A stretch of 64,000 nt of DNA, taken from Bacteroides helcogenes P 36-108 (lineage in GTDB: Bacteria > Bacteroidota > Bacteroidia > Bacteroidales > Bacteroidaceae). Shown in pieces: positions 26,065 to 35,852 of this stretch. The notes below the pieces were generated by a model that made no database searches, had not been told where the DNA came from, and saw only the letters and a program-made list of their open reading frames with translations. The stretch lies in the NCBI RefSeq assembly GCF_000186225.1, contig NC_014933.1, positions 3,658,001-3,722,000 on the forward strand. The letters are read 5' to 3'. Position 1 is the first letter of the stretch. Each line of letters opens with the position of its first letter. Both the position numbers and the translations under genes were made by a program.

Positions 26065-28857
26065 ATGGCAGAAAATACATCAATTATCATAAAAGGAGCC
26101 CGCGTCAACAATCTGAAGAATATCGACGTAGAGATTCCTCGCAACAAATTAGTCGTTATTACCGGCTTGTCCGGTTCCGGCAAGTCCTCGCTTGCATTCG
26201 ATACCCTGTATGCAGAGGGTCAGCGCCGCTATGTAGAAAGCCTCAGCAGTTATGCCCGGCAATTCTTGGGACGTATGAGCAAGCCGGAATGTGATTTCAT
26301 CAAAGGCATCCCGCCCGCCATCGCCATCGAGCAGAAGGTTAGCAGCCGCAATCCACGGTCCACAGTAGGTACTTCGACCGAAATATACGAATACTTCCGA
26401 TTGCTCTATGCCCGTATTGGAAAAACATTCAGCCCCGTCAGCGGACAAGAAGTGAAAAAACACTCTGCAGAAGATATAGTGAAGTGCGTGCTGGAACATC
26501 CAGAAGGTACGAAATATACGATATTGACTCCTATATTGCTACGCGAAGGCCGCAATATGCAACAGCAACTGGAGATTGATATGAAGCAGGGATTCAACCG
26601 TCTGGAAGTGAACGGAGAAATGATACGTATTGACGAATACAAACCTAAAGCAAAAGATACGGTTTTCCTGCTGATAGACCGCATGACGGTTTCTTCCGAA
26701 AAAGACTCTGTCAGCCGTCTGACCGACTCTGCCGAAACCGCCATGTACGAAGGAGACGGAGCTTGCCTACTGCGTTTCTATCAACCCGACGGCACTACTT
26801 GCCTATACCGTTTCAGCACCAAATTCGAGGCGGACGGAATCACTTTTGAAGAGCCCAATGACCAGATGTTCTCCTTCAACTCTCCCATCGGAGCCTGCCC
26901 CATGTGTGAAGGATTCGGACGCGTGGTCGGCATAGACGAACATTTAGTAGTACCTAACCGTACACTATCCGTCTATGACGGCGCCATAGTATGCTGGCGT
27001 GGTGAAGTAATGGGCGAATGGCGGGATATGGTTATACATGGAGCTGAAAAGGCCGGCTTCCCCATCTTTACTCCTTATTATGAACTGACCGACGAACAAC
27101 GCCGGATGCTTTGGGAAGGGACACCTTACTTTGAAGGAATCAACGCTTTCTTCAAAATGGTACAAGAAAACCAATACAAAATACAATATCGTGTGATGTT
27201 GGCACGCTATCGTGGCAAGACACTTTGCCCCAAATGCCACGGCACACGCCTGAAGCCTGAAGCCGGCTATGTGCGTGTAGGCGGGCGCAATATCTCCGAA
27301 TTGGTGGATCTGCCCATCACGGAATTGAAGATCTTCTTCGACAATCTCAAGTTGGAACGGCATGACGCTGATGTAGCTCGCCGCATCTTGACTGAAATAA
27401 ACAGCCGCATCCAATTCCTGCTGGATGTAGGCTTGGGATATCTCACTATGAACCGCTTGAGTAATTCTCTGTCCGGTGGTGAAAGTCAGCGCATCAATCT
27501 TGCCACCTCCTTGGGCAGCAGCTTAGTAGGAAGTCTCTACATCCTTGATGAACCAAGTATCGGTCTGCACAGTCGGGATACAGATAAGCTGATTCATGTA
27601 CTTCGTCAATTGCAGAAATTGGGCAATACCGTAGTTGTAGTGGAACATGACGAAGAAATCATACGTGCGGCAGATTACATCATCGATATAGGGCCTAAGG
27701 CCGGACGTTTGGGCGGAGAAGTGGTTTATCAGGGTGACATGAACAACTTGCAAAAAAACAGTGACAGCTATACCGTCCGCTACCTTTTAGGTGAGGAAAC
27801 CATTCCTGTACCGGATCATCGCCGTCCATGGAACAACTACATAGAGATAAAAGGGGCCAGAGAAAACAATCTGAAAGGAGTGGATGTACGTTTTCCCCTG
27901 AATGTAATGACTGTTGTAACAGGAGTCAGCGGTTCGGGCAAGAGTACGTTGGTACGTGACATATTCTACCGCGCCTTGAAACGTGAACTGGATGAATGCA
28001 GTGACCGGCCGGGTGAATTCGCTTCTATCGGAGGAGATCTGCAGAATCTTCGTAACGTAGAATTCGTCGATCAAAATCCTATCGGTAAGTCCTCGCGCAG
28101 CAATCCTGTAACCTATATCAAAGCTTATGATGAAATACGCAAGCTTTGGGCAGAGCAGCCACTTGCCAAGCAGATGGGATACAGTGCCGGATATTTCAGT
28201 TTCAACAGCGAAGGCGGCCGTTGCGAGGAATGTAAAGGTGAAGGTACAATCACCGTGGAAATGCAGTTCATGGCCGACCTGGTACTGGAATGCGAATCTT
28301 GTCACGGCAAACGTTTCAAGGCTGATACGCTGGAAGTGAAATTCCATGACGTCAATATTTACGACGTGCTGAATATGACCATTAACCAGGCCGTTGAGTT
28401 CTTCACACAATACGGGCAGAAGAAAATCGTCAAGAAGCTGCAACCTCTGCAGGATGTAGGTTTGGGATATATCAAATTAGGACAATCCTCCTCCACCTTG
28501 TCCGGCGGTGAGAACCAACGTGTGAAATTGGCATATTATCTCAGTCAGGAAAAAGCCGATCCTACTTTATTCATTTTTGACGAGCCTACTACCGGACTCC
28601 ACTTTCACGACATCAAGAAACTACTCGAAGCTTTTGATGCGCTGATACGCCGCGGGCACAGCATTGTCATCATAGAGCACAATCTGGATGTGGTGAAGTG
28701 CGCTGACCATGTGATAGATCTCGGTCCCGAAGGAGGGGACAAAGGAGGAAACATCGTAGCTACCGGTACACCGGAGGAGGTGGCACAGTGCGCGGCAAGC
28801 TATACGGGGCAGTTCCTAAAGGAGAAGCTGAACAGCTCACTTCATACTCAGAAGTAA
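26065..28857 (+). CDS. uvrA: UvrA-family excinuclease ATPase subunit
   Basis: DNA-damage recognition ABC ATPase of nucleotide excision repair. Two nucleotide-binding domains are seen: Walker [10 protein letters not shown] (about 35) and GVSGSGKST (about 625), signatures [12 protein letters not shown] and [12 protein letters not shown], and Walker [13 protein letters not shown] and [11 protein letters not shown]. The C-terminal zinc module (CEECKGEG ... CESCHGKRF) is complete. In the N-terminal zinc module only ACPMCEG remains; the first CXXC pair is replaced by FEADGITF. The 930-aa length is close to standard UvrA. This could be the main enzyme or a second paralogue, since Bacteroides can carry more than one. 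Confidence 0.92.
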   Translation: MAENTSIIIKGARVNNLKNIDVEIPRNKLVVITGLSGSGKSSLAFDTLYAEGQRRYVESLSSYARQFLGRMSKPECDFIKGIPPAIAIEQKVSSRNPRSTVGTSTEIYEYFRLLYARIGKTFSPVSGQEVKKHSAEDIVKCVLEHPEGTKYTILTPILLREGRNMQQQLEIDMKQGFNRLEVNGEMIRIDEYKPKAKDTVFLLIDRMTVSSEKDSVSRLTDSAETAMYEGDGACLLRFYQPDGTTCLYRFSTKFEADGITFEEPNDQMFSFNSPIGACPMCEGFGRVVGIDEHLVVPNRTLSVYDGAIVCWRGEVMGEWRDMVIHGAEKAGFPIFTPYYELTDEQRRMLWEGTPYFEGINAFFKMVQENQYKIQYRVMLARYRGKTLCPKCHGTRLKPEAGYVRVGGRNISELVDLPITELKIFFDNLKLERHDADVARRILTEINSRIQFLLDVGLGYLTMNRLSNSLSGGESQRINLATSLGSSLVGSLYILDEPSIGLHSRDTDKLIHVLRQLQKLGNTVVVVEHDEEIIRAADYIIDIGPKAGRLGGEVVYQGDMNNLQKNSDSYTVRYLLGEETIPVPDHRRPWNNYIEIKGARENNLKGVDVRFPLNVMTVVTGVSGSGKSTLVRDIFYRALKRELDECSDRPGEFASIGGDLQNLRNVEFVDQNPIGKSSRSNPVTYIKAYDEIRKLWAEQPLAKQMGYSAGYFSFNSEGGRCEECKGEGTITVEMQFMADLVLECESCHGKRFKADTLEVKFHDVNIYDVLNMTINQAVEFFTQYGQKKIVKKLQPLQDVGLGYIKLGQSSSTLSGGENQRVKLAYYLSQEKADPTLFIFDEPTTGLHFHDIKKLLEAFDALIRRGHSIVIIEHNLDVVKCADHVIDLGPEGGDKGGNIVATGTPEEVAQCAASYTGQFLKEKLNSSLHTQK

Positions 28858-28886
28858 GAAGTTAAGAAGAATACATTGCACGGAGG

Positions 28887-29990
28887 ATGGATAAATTCGA
28901 TTTACTGCTGTATAGTGCCAACTTTGCATTTATACTCACCAATTTATACGGATTCCTTTTAAAATGGTTTTATAAGCCGAAAGCATACGCCAACAGTTTT
29001 GAAAGGCTCTATCCCGCCCAGCGTTTGGTCGGGATGCTTTATCTGCTGCAAATATTTCAGTTGCCTTATCTTTTTAACATCGGAGTTCCCGATGCATTGC
29101 TGTATGTCAATGCGTTCTCCGCGTTGATGTTCCCGTCGCTCATGCTGGTGATGTGTGAAAACTATTTTTTCCCGGAGAATGTGCATCATAAACGGGAGTA
29201 CCTGCTATTCTTGCCGGCATTCCTTGCATTGTTTCCTCTTCTTTTAAATGCCATCGGCACTATATCACTACCGGAAAGCTTTCGCCCTTGCCTTATCGGC
29301 ATCGTGAGCGTGGTGTTCATTTACTATTTCTATCGCTCATTGCGTATGTCGGGGAAGATAGGTCTGGCTATAAGGTTAATAAACGAGGCTGAATATTCGG
29401 ATGACAGGGATTTCCCCTTGCGCTTTGCACAATATATACAGTGGTTGCCCGTTACGATTAGCCTATTGATGGCCATCAACTTTTGGGCAGACAATGTATG
29501 GGTAAAGTTTGCATGGGATGTACTCTTCACGGTAGTAAACGTATGGTTTGTGTTTTTCACATTGAATCCTTGGCGCAAGCCCATTTTCACGGAGGAAGAA
29601 AAAGACATTATCGAGAGGAAAGCCAAATCCAACGGCACTGCATTTCGCCTTTCTGACAAAAAATACGAGGAAATATGCCTCCAACTGCACCATCAGCTCG
29701 AGGTTGAGAAAATCTACCTCTCCCCACATCTCACGATGGAAGAACTGCTGAAGCCCCTCTCTTCCAACCGCAATTATTTGAGCGAGGCAATCGCCCGGCT
29801 CGGCTATAAATCTTTCTACGACATGATAAACCACTATAGGGTAAATCATGCCATAGAAATGATACAGGAAAACTCCGGAATGAAAATGATAGCCATTGCA
29901 TTCGAATGCGGCTTTTCATCGCCTGCCGCCATGACAAAGGCGTTCAAGCAGCAAGGATTCCCATCCCCTACAAGCTATAAGACAAAATAG
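28887..29990 (+). CDS. AraC-family regulator with multi-span membrane N-terminus
   Basis: A 367-aa protein. The first about 230 residues have several hydrophobic segments (YSANFAFILTNLYGFLLKWF, FLALFPLLLNAIGTISL, IVSVVFIYYFY, AWDVLFTVVNVWFVFF), consistent with six or seven transmembrane helices. The C-terminal about 100 residues form an AraC HTH pair: MEELLKPLSSNRNYLSEAIA and MKMIAIAFECGFSSPAAMTK. Such membrane-embedded AraC regulators are common in Bacteroides. It is 29 nt after uvrA, but it more likely relates to the sulfatase downstream. Signal and target are unknown. Confidence 0.82.
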   Translation: MDKFDLLLYSANFAFILTNLYGFLLKWFYKPKAYANSFERLYPAQRLVGMLYLLQIFQLPYLFNIGVPDALLYVNAFSALMFPSLMLVMCENYFFPENVHHKREYLLFLPAFLALFPLLLNAIGTISLPESFRPCLIGIVSVVFIYYFYRSLRMSGKIGLAIRLINEAEYSDDRDFPLRFAQYIQWLPVTISLLMAINFWADNVWVKFAWDVLFTVVNVWFVFFTLNPWRKPIFTEEEKDIIERKAKSNGTAFRLSDKKYEEICLQLHHQLEVEKIYLSPHLTMEELLKPLSSNRNYLSEAIARLGYKSFYDMINHYRVNHAIEMIQENSGMKMIAIAFECGFSSPAAMTKAFKQQGFPSPTSYKTK

Positions 29991-30019
29991 GTCAGCCCCA
30001 TATCAACAGAGACGTATCG

Positions 30020-30105
30020 TTCCTTTGGAAATCTTTTCTCTGCGTGTATTATACGCAGGGGAAAGCGAAATACACACACAGGAAAGTGGTTTCATTCCAA
30101 AGGAA
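30020..30105. repeat. Nested inverted repeats upstream of the sulfatase gene
   Basis: TTCCTTTGGAA (30020-30030) and its complement TTCCAAAGGAA (30095-30105) flank a second small dyad, CTGCGT (30040-30045) / ACGCAG (30053-30058). It lies between the AraC gene and the sulfatase promoter motif. It may be an operator for a transcription factor or the terminator/attenuator of the AraC gene. Confidence 0.5.
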
Positions 30106-30127
30106 AGTCTTTTTCCTGACTCAGTTA

Positions 30128-30135
30128 TACTTTTG
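30128..30135 (+). promoter_or_regulatory. -7 promoter element for the sulfatase gene
   Basis: TACTTTTG matches TAnnTTTG, 67 nt before the ATG at 30202. No strong -33 box at the usual spacing. Confidence 0.5.
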
Positions 30136-30201
30136 CACAAAGACAAGTACAACTTGCCATTATCTGGAGAAGAATGTAGAAACATATAATCCATAAGCAA
30201 A

Positions 30202-31854
30202 ATGAGAACTGATAAACTTTTTTCCACCCTTATACAAGGGAGTATCGGAGTATTGTCGCTATGCGGATGCTCTGACAAGCAGCTCGATGAAAGTCAAAAG
30301 CCTGAGGCGTCGAAGAATAAAGACGGGAACTACAACATTCTGTTTATACTCAATGACCAGGAAAAATACATGCCGGAGCTCCCTACGGGAACCGATTACA
30401 AGGGAAGAAAGTTCCTTAGAGAGATAGGCATGACGTTTCAGAATCATTACAGTTGTTCAAATGTGTCCACACCATCCCGTTCGGCCATCTACACAGGATG
30501 CCATATCACGGAAACGTATATGATGGACAACACCAATTACCCGTTTCAGGGCGATATGGACAGAAGCCTGCCTACTCTGGGAGATTTACTGCGCAAAGCG
30601 GGATACTACACTGCCTACAAAGGAAAATGGCATTTGTCGAAGGATGATACTTCGCTGGAAGAGTACGGCTTTTCCGACTGGCAGACCGGCAGTGATGGCA
30701 AAGACCGGCATGGCTCCTTTCAGGAAGGATACGAAGAAGATGCTGCCATTGCAGGGGAAGCCATTGACTGGATTCAATCCATCGGGAAACAGAAGAATAA
30801 GGACGGGCAGTCGTTTTTCCTTGCCGTAAATTTCATCAACCCGCACGACATCATGTATTACCGGAATGGCGGTATCCGTGGTATTCTTGAGACCGGCTCT
30901 GCTCCCGCTGCCGCAATCTATACAAAAAAATATCCAGATGCTCCCCTTCCAGCCACGGTGAATGAAGACATCAAGGCCGAAGGCAGAGTGGCTGCCCATG
31001 CCGAATACTTCAGCAATTGGAACAAGATGACAGGGCACACGCCTCTCACCCGGCAGGGATGGGAAGATTTCAAGGACTATTACCTGAACTGCATACAGGA
31101 CGCGGACAATCAGTTGCAACACCTGTTAGCGTATCTGAAGGAGAACGATATGTTGAAAAATACAATCATCATCATGTCATCCGATCATGGCGAGATGATG
31201 GGAGCGCACGGTCTCAAAGGGAAAGGGGGCTTTATGTATGAAGACAATATCCATGTACCCCTTGTCATCTATCATCCCGAATATGAAGGGAAAAGGACGT
31301 GCAACAGCATAACGTCACATCTTGATATAACTCCTACCATCCTTGACATGACACATTCCGACAATAAGAAAGAACTTACCTCGGCATTGAAAGGACAAAG
31401 CATGATGCCATTGCTCGACAATCCTTCATTGCCGCACAGGAATATGGATGGAGCTTTGTTCGTATTCGACATGCTGTCGATGATTGACGGGAAATTTGCC
31501 GTGTCTCCATTCGACAGAACCTATAAGATTCACATGGACAAACGAGGGTTCCTGCGTGGCATGGTGAACGAAGAGTATAAATTCGCACGTTATTTTTCGC
31601 CGAAAGGGTTTAATACACCCGCCAATCTACAAGAATTGTATGACAACAATGATGTGGAGATATTCGCAAAAGGCTCTGACGAGACCGATAATCTTGGGTA
31701 TTATGCCGACAAAGCGGACGCCCTCTTCCGCAAAACAATCGCGGAAAGATACAACCAAAAGCTCAATTACCTGATAGAGAAAGAAATCGGTATTGACGAT
31801 GGCCGGGAAACGGCTAAATATGTAGGAGGACTTGACCCTTATGAACGGAAGTGA
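30202..31854 (+). CDS. Sulfatase (Ser-type formylglycine-dependent), lipoprotein
   Basis: A 550-aa exported type I sulfatase. A lipoprotein signal ends in LSLCGCSD (Cys 21 or 23). The active-site motif is STPSR at residues 89-93, so Ser89 would be converted to formylglycine by the anaerobic maturase. The metal-site region NILFILNDQ, the KWHLSKD motif (about 140), and IIMSSDHGEMMGAHGL (about 330) support the family. Bacteroides sulfatases act on host or dietary sulfated glycans; the exact substrate cannot be assigned. An AraC-type regulator lies just upstream. No glycoside hydrolase partner is adjacent. Confidence 0.92.
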   Translation: MRTDKLFSTLIQGSIGVLSLCGCSDKQLDESQKPEASKNKDGNYNILFILNDQEKYMPELPTGTDYKGRKFLREIGMTFQNHYSCSNVSTPSRSAIYTGCHITETYMMDNTNYPFQGDMDRSLPTLGDLLRKAGYYTAYKGKWHLSKDDTSLEEYGFSDWQTGSDGKDRHGSFQEGYEEDAAIAGEAIDWIQSIGKQKNKDGQSFFLAVNFINPHDIMYYRNGGIRGILETGSAPAAAIYTKKYPDAPLPATVNEDIKAEGRVAAHAEYFSNWNKMTGHTPLTRQGWEDFKDYYLNCIQDADNQLQHLLAYLKENDMLKNTIIIMSSDHGEMMGAHGLKGKGGFMYEDNIHVPLVIYHPEYEGKRTCNSITSHLDITPTILDMTHSDNKKELTSALKGQSMMPLLDNPSLPHRNMDGALFVFDMLSMIDGKFAVSPFDRTYKIHMDKRGFLRGMVNEEYKFARYFSPKGFNTPANLQELYDNNDVEIFAKGSDETDNLGYYADKADALFRKTIAERYNQKLNYLIEKEIGIDDGRETAKYVGGLDPYERK

Positions 31855-31950
31855 GGGTGTGTCAAAACTCTCACAAGATAAAAATCACCCTCGCCACAGA
31901 TAGTTGTGGCGAGGGTGATTTCGATAGAAGAGGAGTTTTGACACATCCCC
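31855..31950. terminator. Strong nested hairpin, probably a bidirectional terminator
   Basis: Outer arms TGTGTCAAAACTC (within 31855-31870) and its complement (within 31931-31950) enclose an inner perfect 16-bp stem, AATCACCCTCGCCACA (31883-31898) paired with 31905-31920, loop 6 nt. A-rich sequence on the left and T on the right make it workable in both directions, between the rightward sulfatase gene and the leftward outer-membrane protein gene. The outer arms begin GGGTGTGTCAAAACTC, which also resembles a transposable-element end. Confidence 0.75.
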
Positions 31951-32040
31951 GTTCTGCACTCAAATGCCGTATAAACAGGCAAATAGGACGAGCGCAAGTA
32001 ATATCAAGAAAATAAATTCCGAGGAAGTGGCAGAATCAGG

Positions 32041-32529
32041 TTAAAAATAGAATCCGAATCCCACTTTCAGTCCGAACTTGGAACGATCGCTATTGACATT
32101 CCAATAAGCAGCAGGCTCTATGGTCACCGTACGGGAAAGGAAAAACGCATAACCGGCTTCCAAACCGAATGAGAACTTCGTATCGTCATTGTCTTTTCCC
32201 CAGTCCCAACGGTCCACATTCACATTGGCTCCCAAATAGACACCTACCGCATCAATATAATAGCGTCCACCGACACCGAGAGAATAGACATCCACATCAC
32301 CGCCATAATCGTTCCAACGAGCGCCGGCATTGACAAGCAAAGCCACGTTATCCACCAAGAAAGCCCCACCTTTGGCCTCTAACCCGAACGTGGTCTTTTT
32401 AGTGCCTGTGTCATGCGACAATTCAAGTCCCGTAACGGAAGGGTTCACAATCCATTTTCCTTTTTCAAACTGTGCCTGTGCTGCCACTGTAGCAACAAGC
32501 AAGCAAACGAGTAATACAATCTTCTTCAT
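32041..32529 (-). CDS. Small outer-membrane beta-barrel protein
   Basis: A 162-aa exported protein with signal peptide (LLVCLLVATVAAQAQ). The mature part alternates polar and hydrophobic residues with many Gly and aromatic residues and ends in KVGFGFYF, an aromatic C-terminus typical of outer-membrane barrels. Strands visible include KWIVNPSVTGLELS, FGLEAKGGAFLV and FSFGLEAGYAFFL, consistent with an 8-stranded OmpA/OmpW-size barrel. No specific function. It is the last gene of the leftward cstA group. Confidence 0.75.
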   Translation of the reverse strand: MKKIVLLVCLLVATVAAQAQFEKGKWIVNPSVTGLELSHDTGTKKTTFGLEAKGGAFLVDNVALLVNAGARWNDYGGDVDVYSLGVGGRYYIDAVGVYLGANVNVDRWDWGKDNDDTKFSFGLEAGYAFFLSRTVTIEPAAYWNVNSDRSKFGLKVGFGFYF

Positions 32530-32554
32530 CTTGTTTCAGTTTTTGAGTAAGTAA

Positions 32555-32776
32555 TCAATGTAATTCATCATCTCCTTCACGCCGTTTTCTCTGCAACTCC
32601 TCTTTCTTACGGAGCACAAGCCACAGCACAAAGACTATGACATAAGAAACTGCAACAGTGACATATTTCTCCGTATCGCTGATCACGGTATTACGCGGCA
32701 GGAAATAAGCAGCAGTTGCGGTGACATAAATGAGCAGGGCTGCGGTCAGCCCGGTAGATTTCTTTATTCTTTTCAC
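32555..32776 (-). CDS. Small two-helix membrane protein of unknown function
   Basis: A 73-aa protein with two hydrophobic segments (TAALLIYVTATAAYFL and VTVAVSYVIVFVLWLVL), basic ends and a charged C-terminal tail (KKEELQRKRREGDDE). The start codon is GTG; there is no ATG in frame upstream. It sits between cstA, 12 nt upstream, and the outer-membrane protein gene, 25 nt downstream, so it is probably co-transcribed and could be a CstA accessory subunit. No family recognised with certainty. Confidence 0.6.
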   Translation of the reverse strand: MKRIKKSTGLTAALLIYVTATAAYFLPRNTVISDTEKYVTVAVSYVIVFVLWLVLRKKEELQRKRREGDDELH

Positions 32777-32788
32777 TATTCTTGGTAT

Positions 32789-34231
32789 TTACAGATGTTT
32801 CGTTCGTTCCGGTGTCTGCTTGCGTTTCCACATCGTGAACCACACGGCAGATACCAGCAAGGACAACAGGCCGACAAGGTACGGCATATTCTGAGGTAAA
32901 GACACTTCGACATATCTGCGCAAGTCAAAACAGATATAAGTGACACAGACAACAGTCATAAACAGGGCAGGCAACAAAGTCACCCAATAATTGCGCCGCG
33001 CGTTCACCAGATATATGGTGATAGCCCAAAGCGTAAAGACAGAAAGCGTCTGATTGGCCCATGCGAAATAACGCCAGATTTGCTGAAAGCCATCCGCGTC
33101 ACGCAGGCTGTAAAGCAGCAATCCCACGGCTATCACAAACATGGGGATGCAGATGTACAAACGTTTCCGCATGGACTTTTGTTCCAGTCCCAGAAAATCG
33201 GCGACGATAAGGCGTGCCGAACGGAAAGCCGTATCGCCACTGGTAATGGGTGCTGCAACCACTCCCAATATGGCAAGCACGCCGCCCATAGCTCCCAGCC
33301 ACCCCTTACTGATGTCGAACACAACCACCGAAGCATCCGTAATCCCCATACCTTCTTTATGAAAGAAGTAAGTGGCTACGGTTGCCCATACAAGTGCCAC
33401 GATGCCCTCTGTGATCATTGCCCCGTAGAAGATAGGGCGTCCGTGACGTTCACTGGTCATGCAACGTGCCATAAGGGGGCTTTGCGTAGCATGGAAACCG
33501 GAAATCGCTCCACAGGCAATGGTAATGAACATCATCGGGAAGATGGGATTGCCGGCAGCTTTCGGATGAGTATTCTGCAATCCGTCCCACAATTCCGGCA
33601 GTGCGGGATGCTTTACATAGAGCATAACCAATATCCCTACCGCCATAAAAATCAAAGCTATGGCAAACAACGGATAAACCTTACCGATAATCTTGTCAAC
33701 CGGCAACAAGGTAGCCAAAATATAATACACGAAAATCACGATAATCCAGAAAGTATTATCCAGACAGCCCGGCGTCAGTTTGGCAAGCAGACCTGCCGGA
33801 GAAGCGACAAACACCGCCCCCACCAGCATCATAAGGATAACCGTAAAGCCACGCATCACCTGCTTGGTGGTCAATCCTAAATAGCGTCCTATAATTTCAG
33901 GAAGACTCTCTCCGCCATGACGGAGGGAGAGCATACCGGCAAGATAATCATGCACTGCTCCCGCGAAAATAGAACCGAGGACGATCCAAAGATAGGAAGC
34001 CGTTCCGAACATAGCCCCCATAATCGCGCCGAATATCGGACCCACACCGGCAATATTAAGAAACTGTATCATAAAGACCTTCCATGTGGGCAATGGGATA
34101 TAATCCACCCCGTCGGCCCGGGTCAAGGCAGGCGTTTTGCGGTCATCGGGGCCGAAGACACGCTCGATGAAGCGTCCGTAAAGAAAATAACCGGCTATCA
34201 GTGCCAACAGGCAAAGCGTAAATGTAATCAT
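32789..34231 (-). CDS. cstA: CstA-family carbon starvation / peptide-pyruvate transporter (short form)
   Basis: A 480-aa multi-span inner-membrane protein. Family motifs: RADGVDYIPLPTWKVFMIQF after the first helix, NIAGVGPIFGAIMGAMFGT, DYLAGMLSLRHGGESLPEII and CGAISGFHATQSPLMARC. E. coli CstA is about 700 aa; this is the shorter type found in many Bacteroidetes. CstA proteins take up peptides or pyruvate under carbon limitation. A minus-strand -7 motif lies at 34257-34264. Divergent from the second GHL10 gene. Confidence 0.9.
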   Translation of the reverse strand: MITFTLCLLALIAGYFLYGRFIERVFGPDDRKTPALTRADGVDYIPLPTWKVFMIQFLNIAGVGPIFGAIMGAMFGTASYLWIVLGSIFAGAVHDYLAGMLSLRHGGESLPEIIGRYLGLTTKQVMRGFTVILMMLVGAVFVASPAGLLAKLTPGCLDNTFWIIVIFVYYILATLLPVDKIIGKVYPLFAIALIFMAVGILVMLYVKHPALPELWDGLQNTHPKAAGNPIFPMMFITIACGAISGFHATQSPLMARCMTSERHGRPIFYGAMITEGIVALVWATVATYFFHKEGMGITDASVVVFDISKGWLGAMGGVLAILGVVAAPITSGDTAFRSARLIVADFLGLEQKSMRKRLYICIPMFVIAVGLLLYSLRDADGFQQIWRYFAWANQTLSVFTLWAITIYLVNARRNYWVTLLPALFMTVVCVTYICFDLRRYVEVSLPQNMPYLVGLLSLLVSAVWFTMWKRKQTPERTKHL

Positions 34232-34256
34232 GGCGTGTTAATGCTTTTAATGCGTG

Positions 34257-34264
34257 CAAATGTA
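34257..34264 (-). promoter_or_regulatory. -7 promoter element for cstA
   Basis: TACATTTG on the minus strand fits TAnnTTTG, 25 nt upstream of the cstA ATG. Confidence 0.5.
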
Positions 34265-34307
34265 ATAGTTTCTAAGTAAACTCCGCGCATTTATCAAGCG
34301 TTTTGCT

Positions 34308-34315
34308 TATCTTCG
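34308..34315 (+). promoter_or_regulatory. -7-like element for the second GHL10 gene
   Basis: TATCTTCG differs by one base from TAnnTTTG and lies 56 nt before the ATG at 34372. A divergent partner of the cstA promoter. Confidence 0.4.
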
Positions 34316-34371
34316 CCGCAAAATATAACAGAAAAGAAGAAGTAAATGAGAATTTACAACAAACATTTTGT

Positions 34372-35829
34372 ATGAAACGAATACTCCTCACTTTATTATA
34401 CAGCCTCTTCCTGCTGCCGCTTGCGGCACAGCCTCCCAAATACGAAGTGCGCGCCGCATGGGTCACTGCCGTGTATGGGCTGGACTGGCCCCGGACGCGC
34501 GCCACCACCCCCGAAAGCATGCGCAGGCAGCAAGACGAACTTATCGAGATACTGGACAAGCTGAAAGCCGCCCACTTCAACACAGTGTTGTTTCAGACAC
34601 GTACCCGCGGTGATGTGCTTTATGACTCTTCCATCGAACCCTATAACTCCATCCTGACCGGAAAGACCGGCAAAAATCCCGGTTACGACCCGCTTGCGTT
34701 TGCGGTGGCAGAATGCCACAAGCGCGGTATGGAATGCCATGCATGGATGGTAACCATTCCGTTGGGCAACCGCAAGCATGTAGCCGCCTTGGGGAAAGAA
34801 TCCGTAACCAAAAGAAAACCTGCCATCTGCGTGCCCTACAAGCAGGAATATTTTCTCAATCCCGGACACCCGCAAACCAAGGAATACCTCATGAGCCTTG
34901 TCCGTGAAGTGGTGGAACGCTATGACATTGACGGAGTGCACTTCGATTATCTGCGTTATCCGGAAAACGCCCCCCGCTTTGCCGACGGTTATGATTACAG
35001 GAAGTACGGCAACGGACGCAGCCTTGCCCAGTGGAGACGGGATAATCTTACCGAAATCGTGCGCTATATATATAAAGGTGTAAAAGCCATGAAACCGTGG
35101 GTAAAGGTAAGCACATGTCCCGTGGGGAAATACCGCGACACATCCCGCTACTCATCCCGCGGCTGGAACGCCTTCCACACCGTCTATCAAGATGTCGAAG
35201 GATGGCTGGGCGAAGGCATTCAGGACCAGATATACCCCATGATGTACTTCCGTGGAAACGGCTTCTACCCTTTTGCCCTCGACTGGAAAGAGCAAAGCAA
35301 CGGCCGGCAGATAATCCCCGGACTGGGCATCTACTTCCTCCACCCCGACGAGGGAGACTGGAGCACGGACGAGATAGAGCGACAGATAAACTTTGTACGC
35401 ACGCACGGGCTGGCCGGAGAAGCACATTATCGCGTAAAGTATCTGATGGACGACACCCGCAACCTATACGGCATACTGAAAGACAGCTATTACACCGCCC
35501 CCGCCCTGCAACCCGCCATGCCGTGGATCGACGGCACACCTCCCACCGCCCCCTCAAGCCTCGGCATAGAGAGGCCGGCCGACGGCTACACCTTGCTGCG
35601 CTGGAAGCCTTCCACCGACAATGACAAGCGCAACGAACCCACCTACGTAGTCTATGGTTCGGACTCTTATCCGGTGGACACCGCCAATCCCGAAAACATC
35701 CTGGCACAGCGGATACAAGGCACGGAATATGTTTACGCGCCCATACTGCCCTGGAACGCCGTGAGATATTTCGCAGTCACGGCAGTGGACCGCTGCGGCA
35801 ACGAAAGCACGCCCTGCCAGAGCCATTGA
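34372..35829 (+). CDS. Second GHL10 (DUF187) exported protein
   Basis: A 485-aa secreted protein with signal peptide (LLTLLYSLFLLPLAAQ). TIM-barrel motifs parallel the gene at 24348-25859: VRAAWVTAVYGLDWP, LKAAHFNTVLFQTRTRGD, ECHKRGMECHAWM, and DIDGVHFDYLRYP with candidate catalytic acids, then QIYPMMYFRGNGFYP. A C-terminal fibronectin-type-III-like segment (WKPSTDNDKRNEPTYVVYG) follows. The ATG at 34372 begins the signal peptide; an earlier start at 34303 would lie before the promoter-like motif. It is first in a rightward group that leads to the HU-like gene. Confidence 0.85.
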   Translation: MKRILLTLLYSLFLLPLAAQPPKYEVRAAWVTAVYGLDWPRTRATTPESMRRQQDELIEILDKLKAAHFNTVLFQTRTRGDVLYDSSIEPYNSILTGKTGKNPGYDPLAFAVAECHKRGMECHAWMVTIPLGNRKHVAALGKESVTKRKPAICVPYKQEYFLNPGHPQTKEYLMSLVREVVERYDIDGVHFDYLRYPENAPRFADGYDYRKYGNGRSLAQWRRDNLTEIVRYIYKGVKAMKPWVKVSTCPVGKYRDTSRYSSRGWNAFHTVYQDVEGWLGEGIQDQIYPMMYFRGNGFYPFALDWKEQSNGRQIIPGLGIYFLHPDEGDWSTDEIERQINFVRTHGLAGEAHYRVKYLMDDTRNLYGILKDSYYTAPALQPAMPWIDGTPPTAPSSLGIERPADGYTLLRWKPSTDNDKRNEPTYVVYGSDSYPVDTANPENILAQRIQGTEYVYAPILPWNAVRYFAVTAVDRCGNESTPCQSH

Positions 35830-35852
35830 CAAACCCATAACCCCGCACACCC

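Noticed and set aside
27787..28443. 218-codon reverse ORF within uvrA
   Set aside because: Opposite a highly conserved part of uvrA; no domain recognised.
35048..35707. 219-codon reverse ORF inside the second GHL10 gene
   Set aside because: Arg/Cys/Ser-rich shadow of a well-conserved forward gene.
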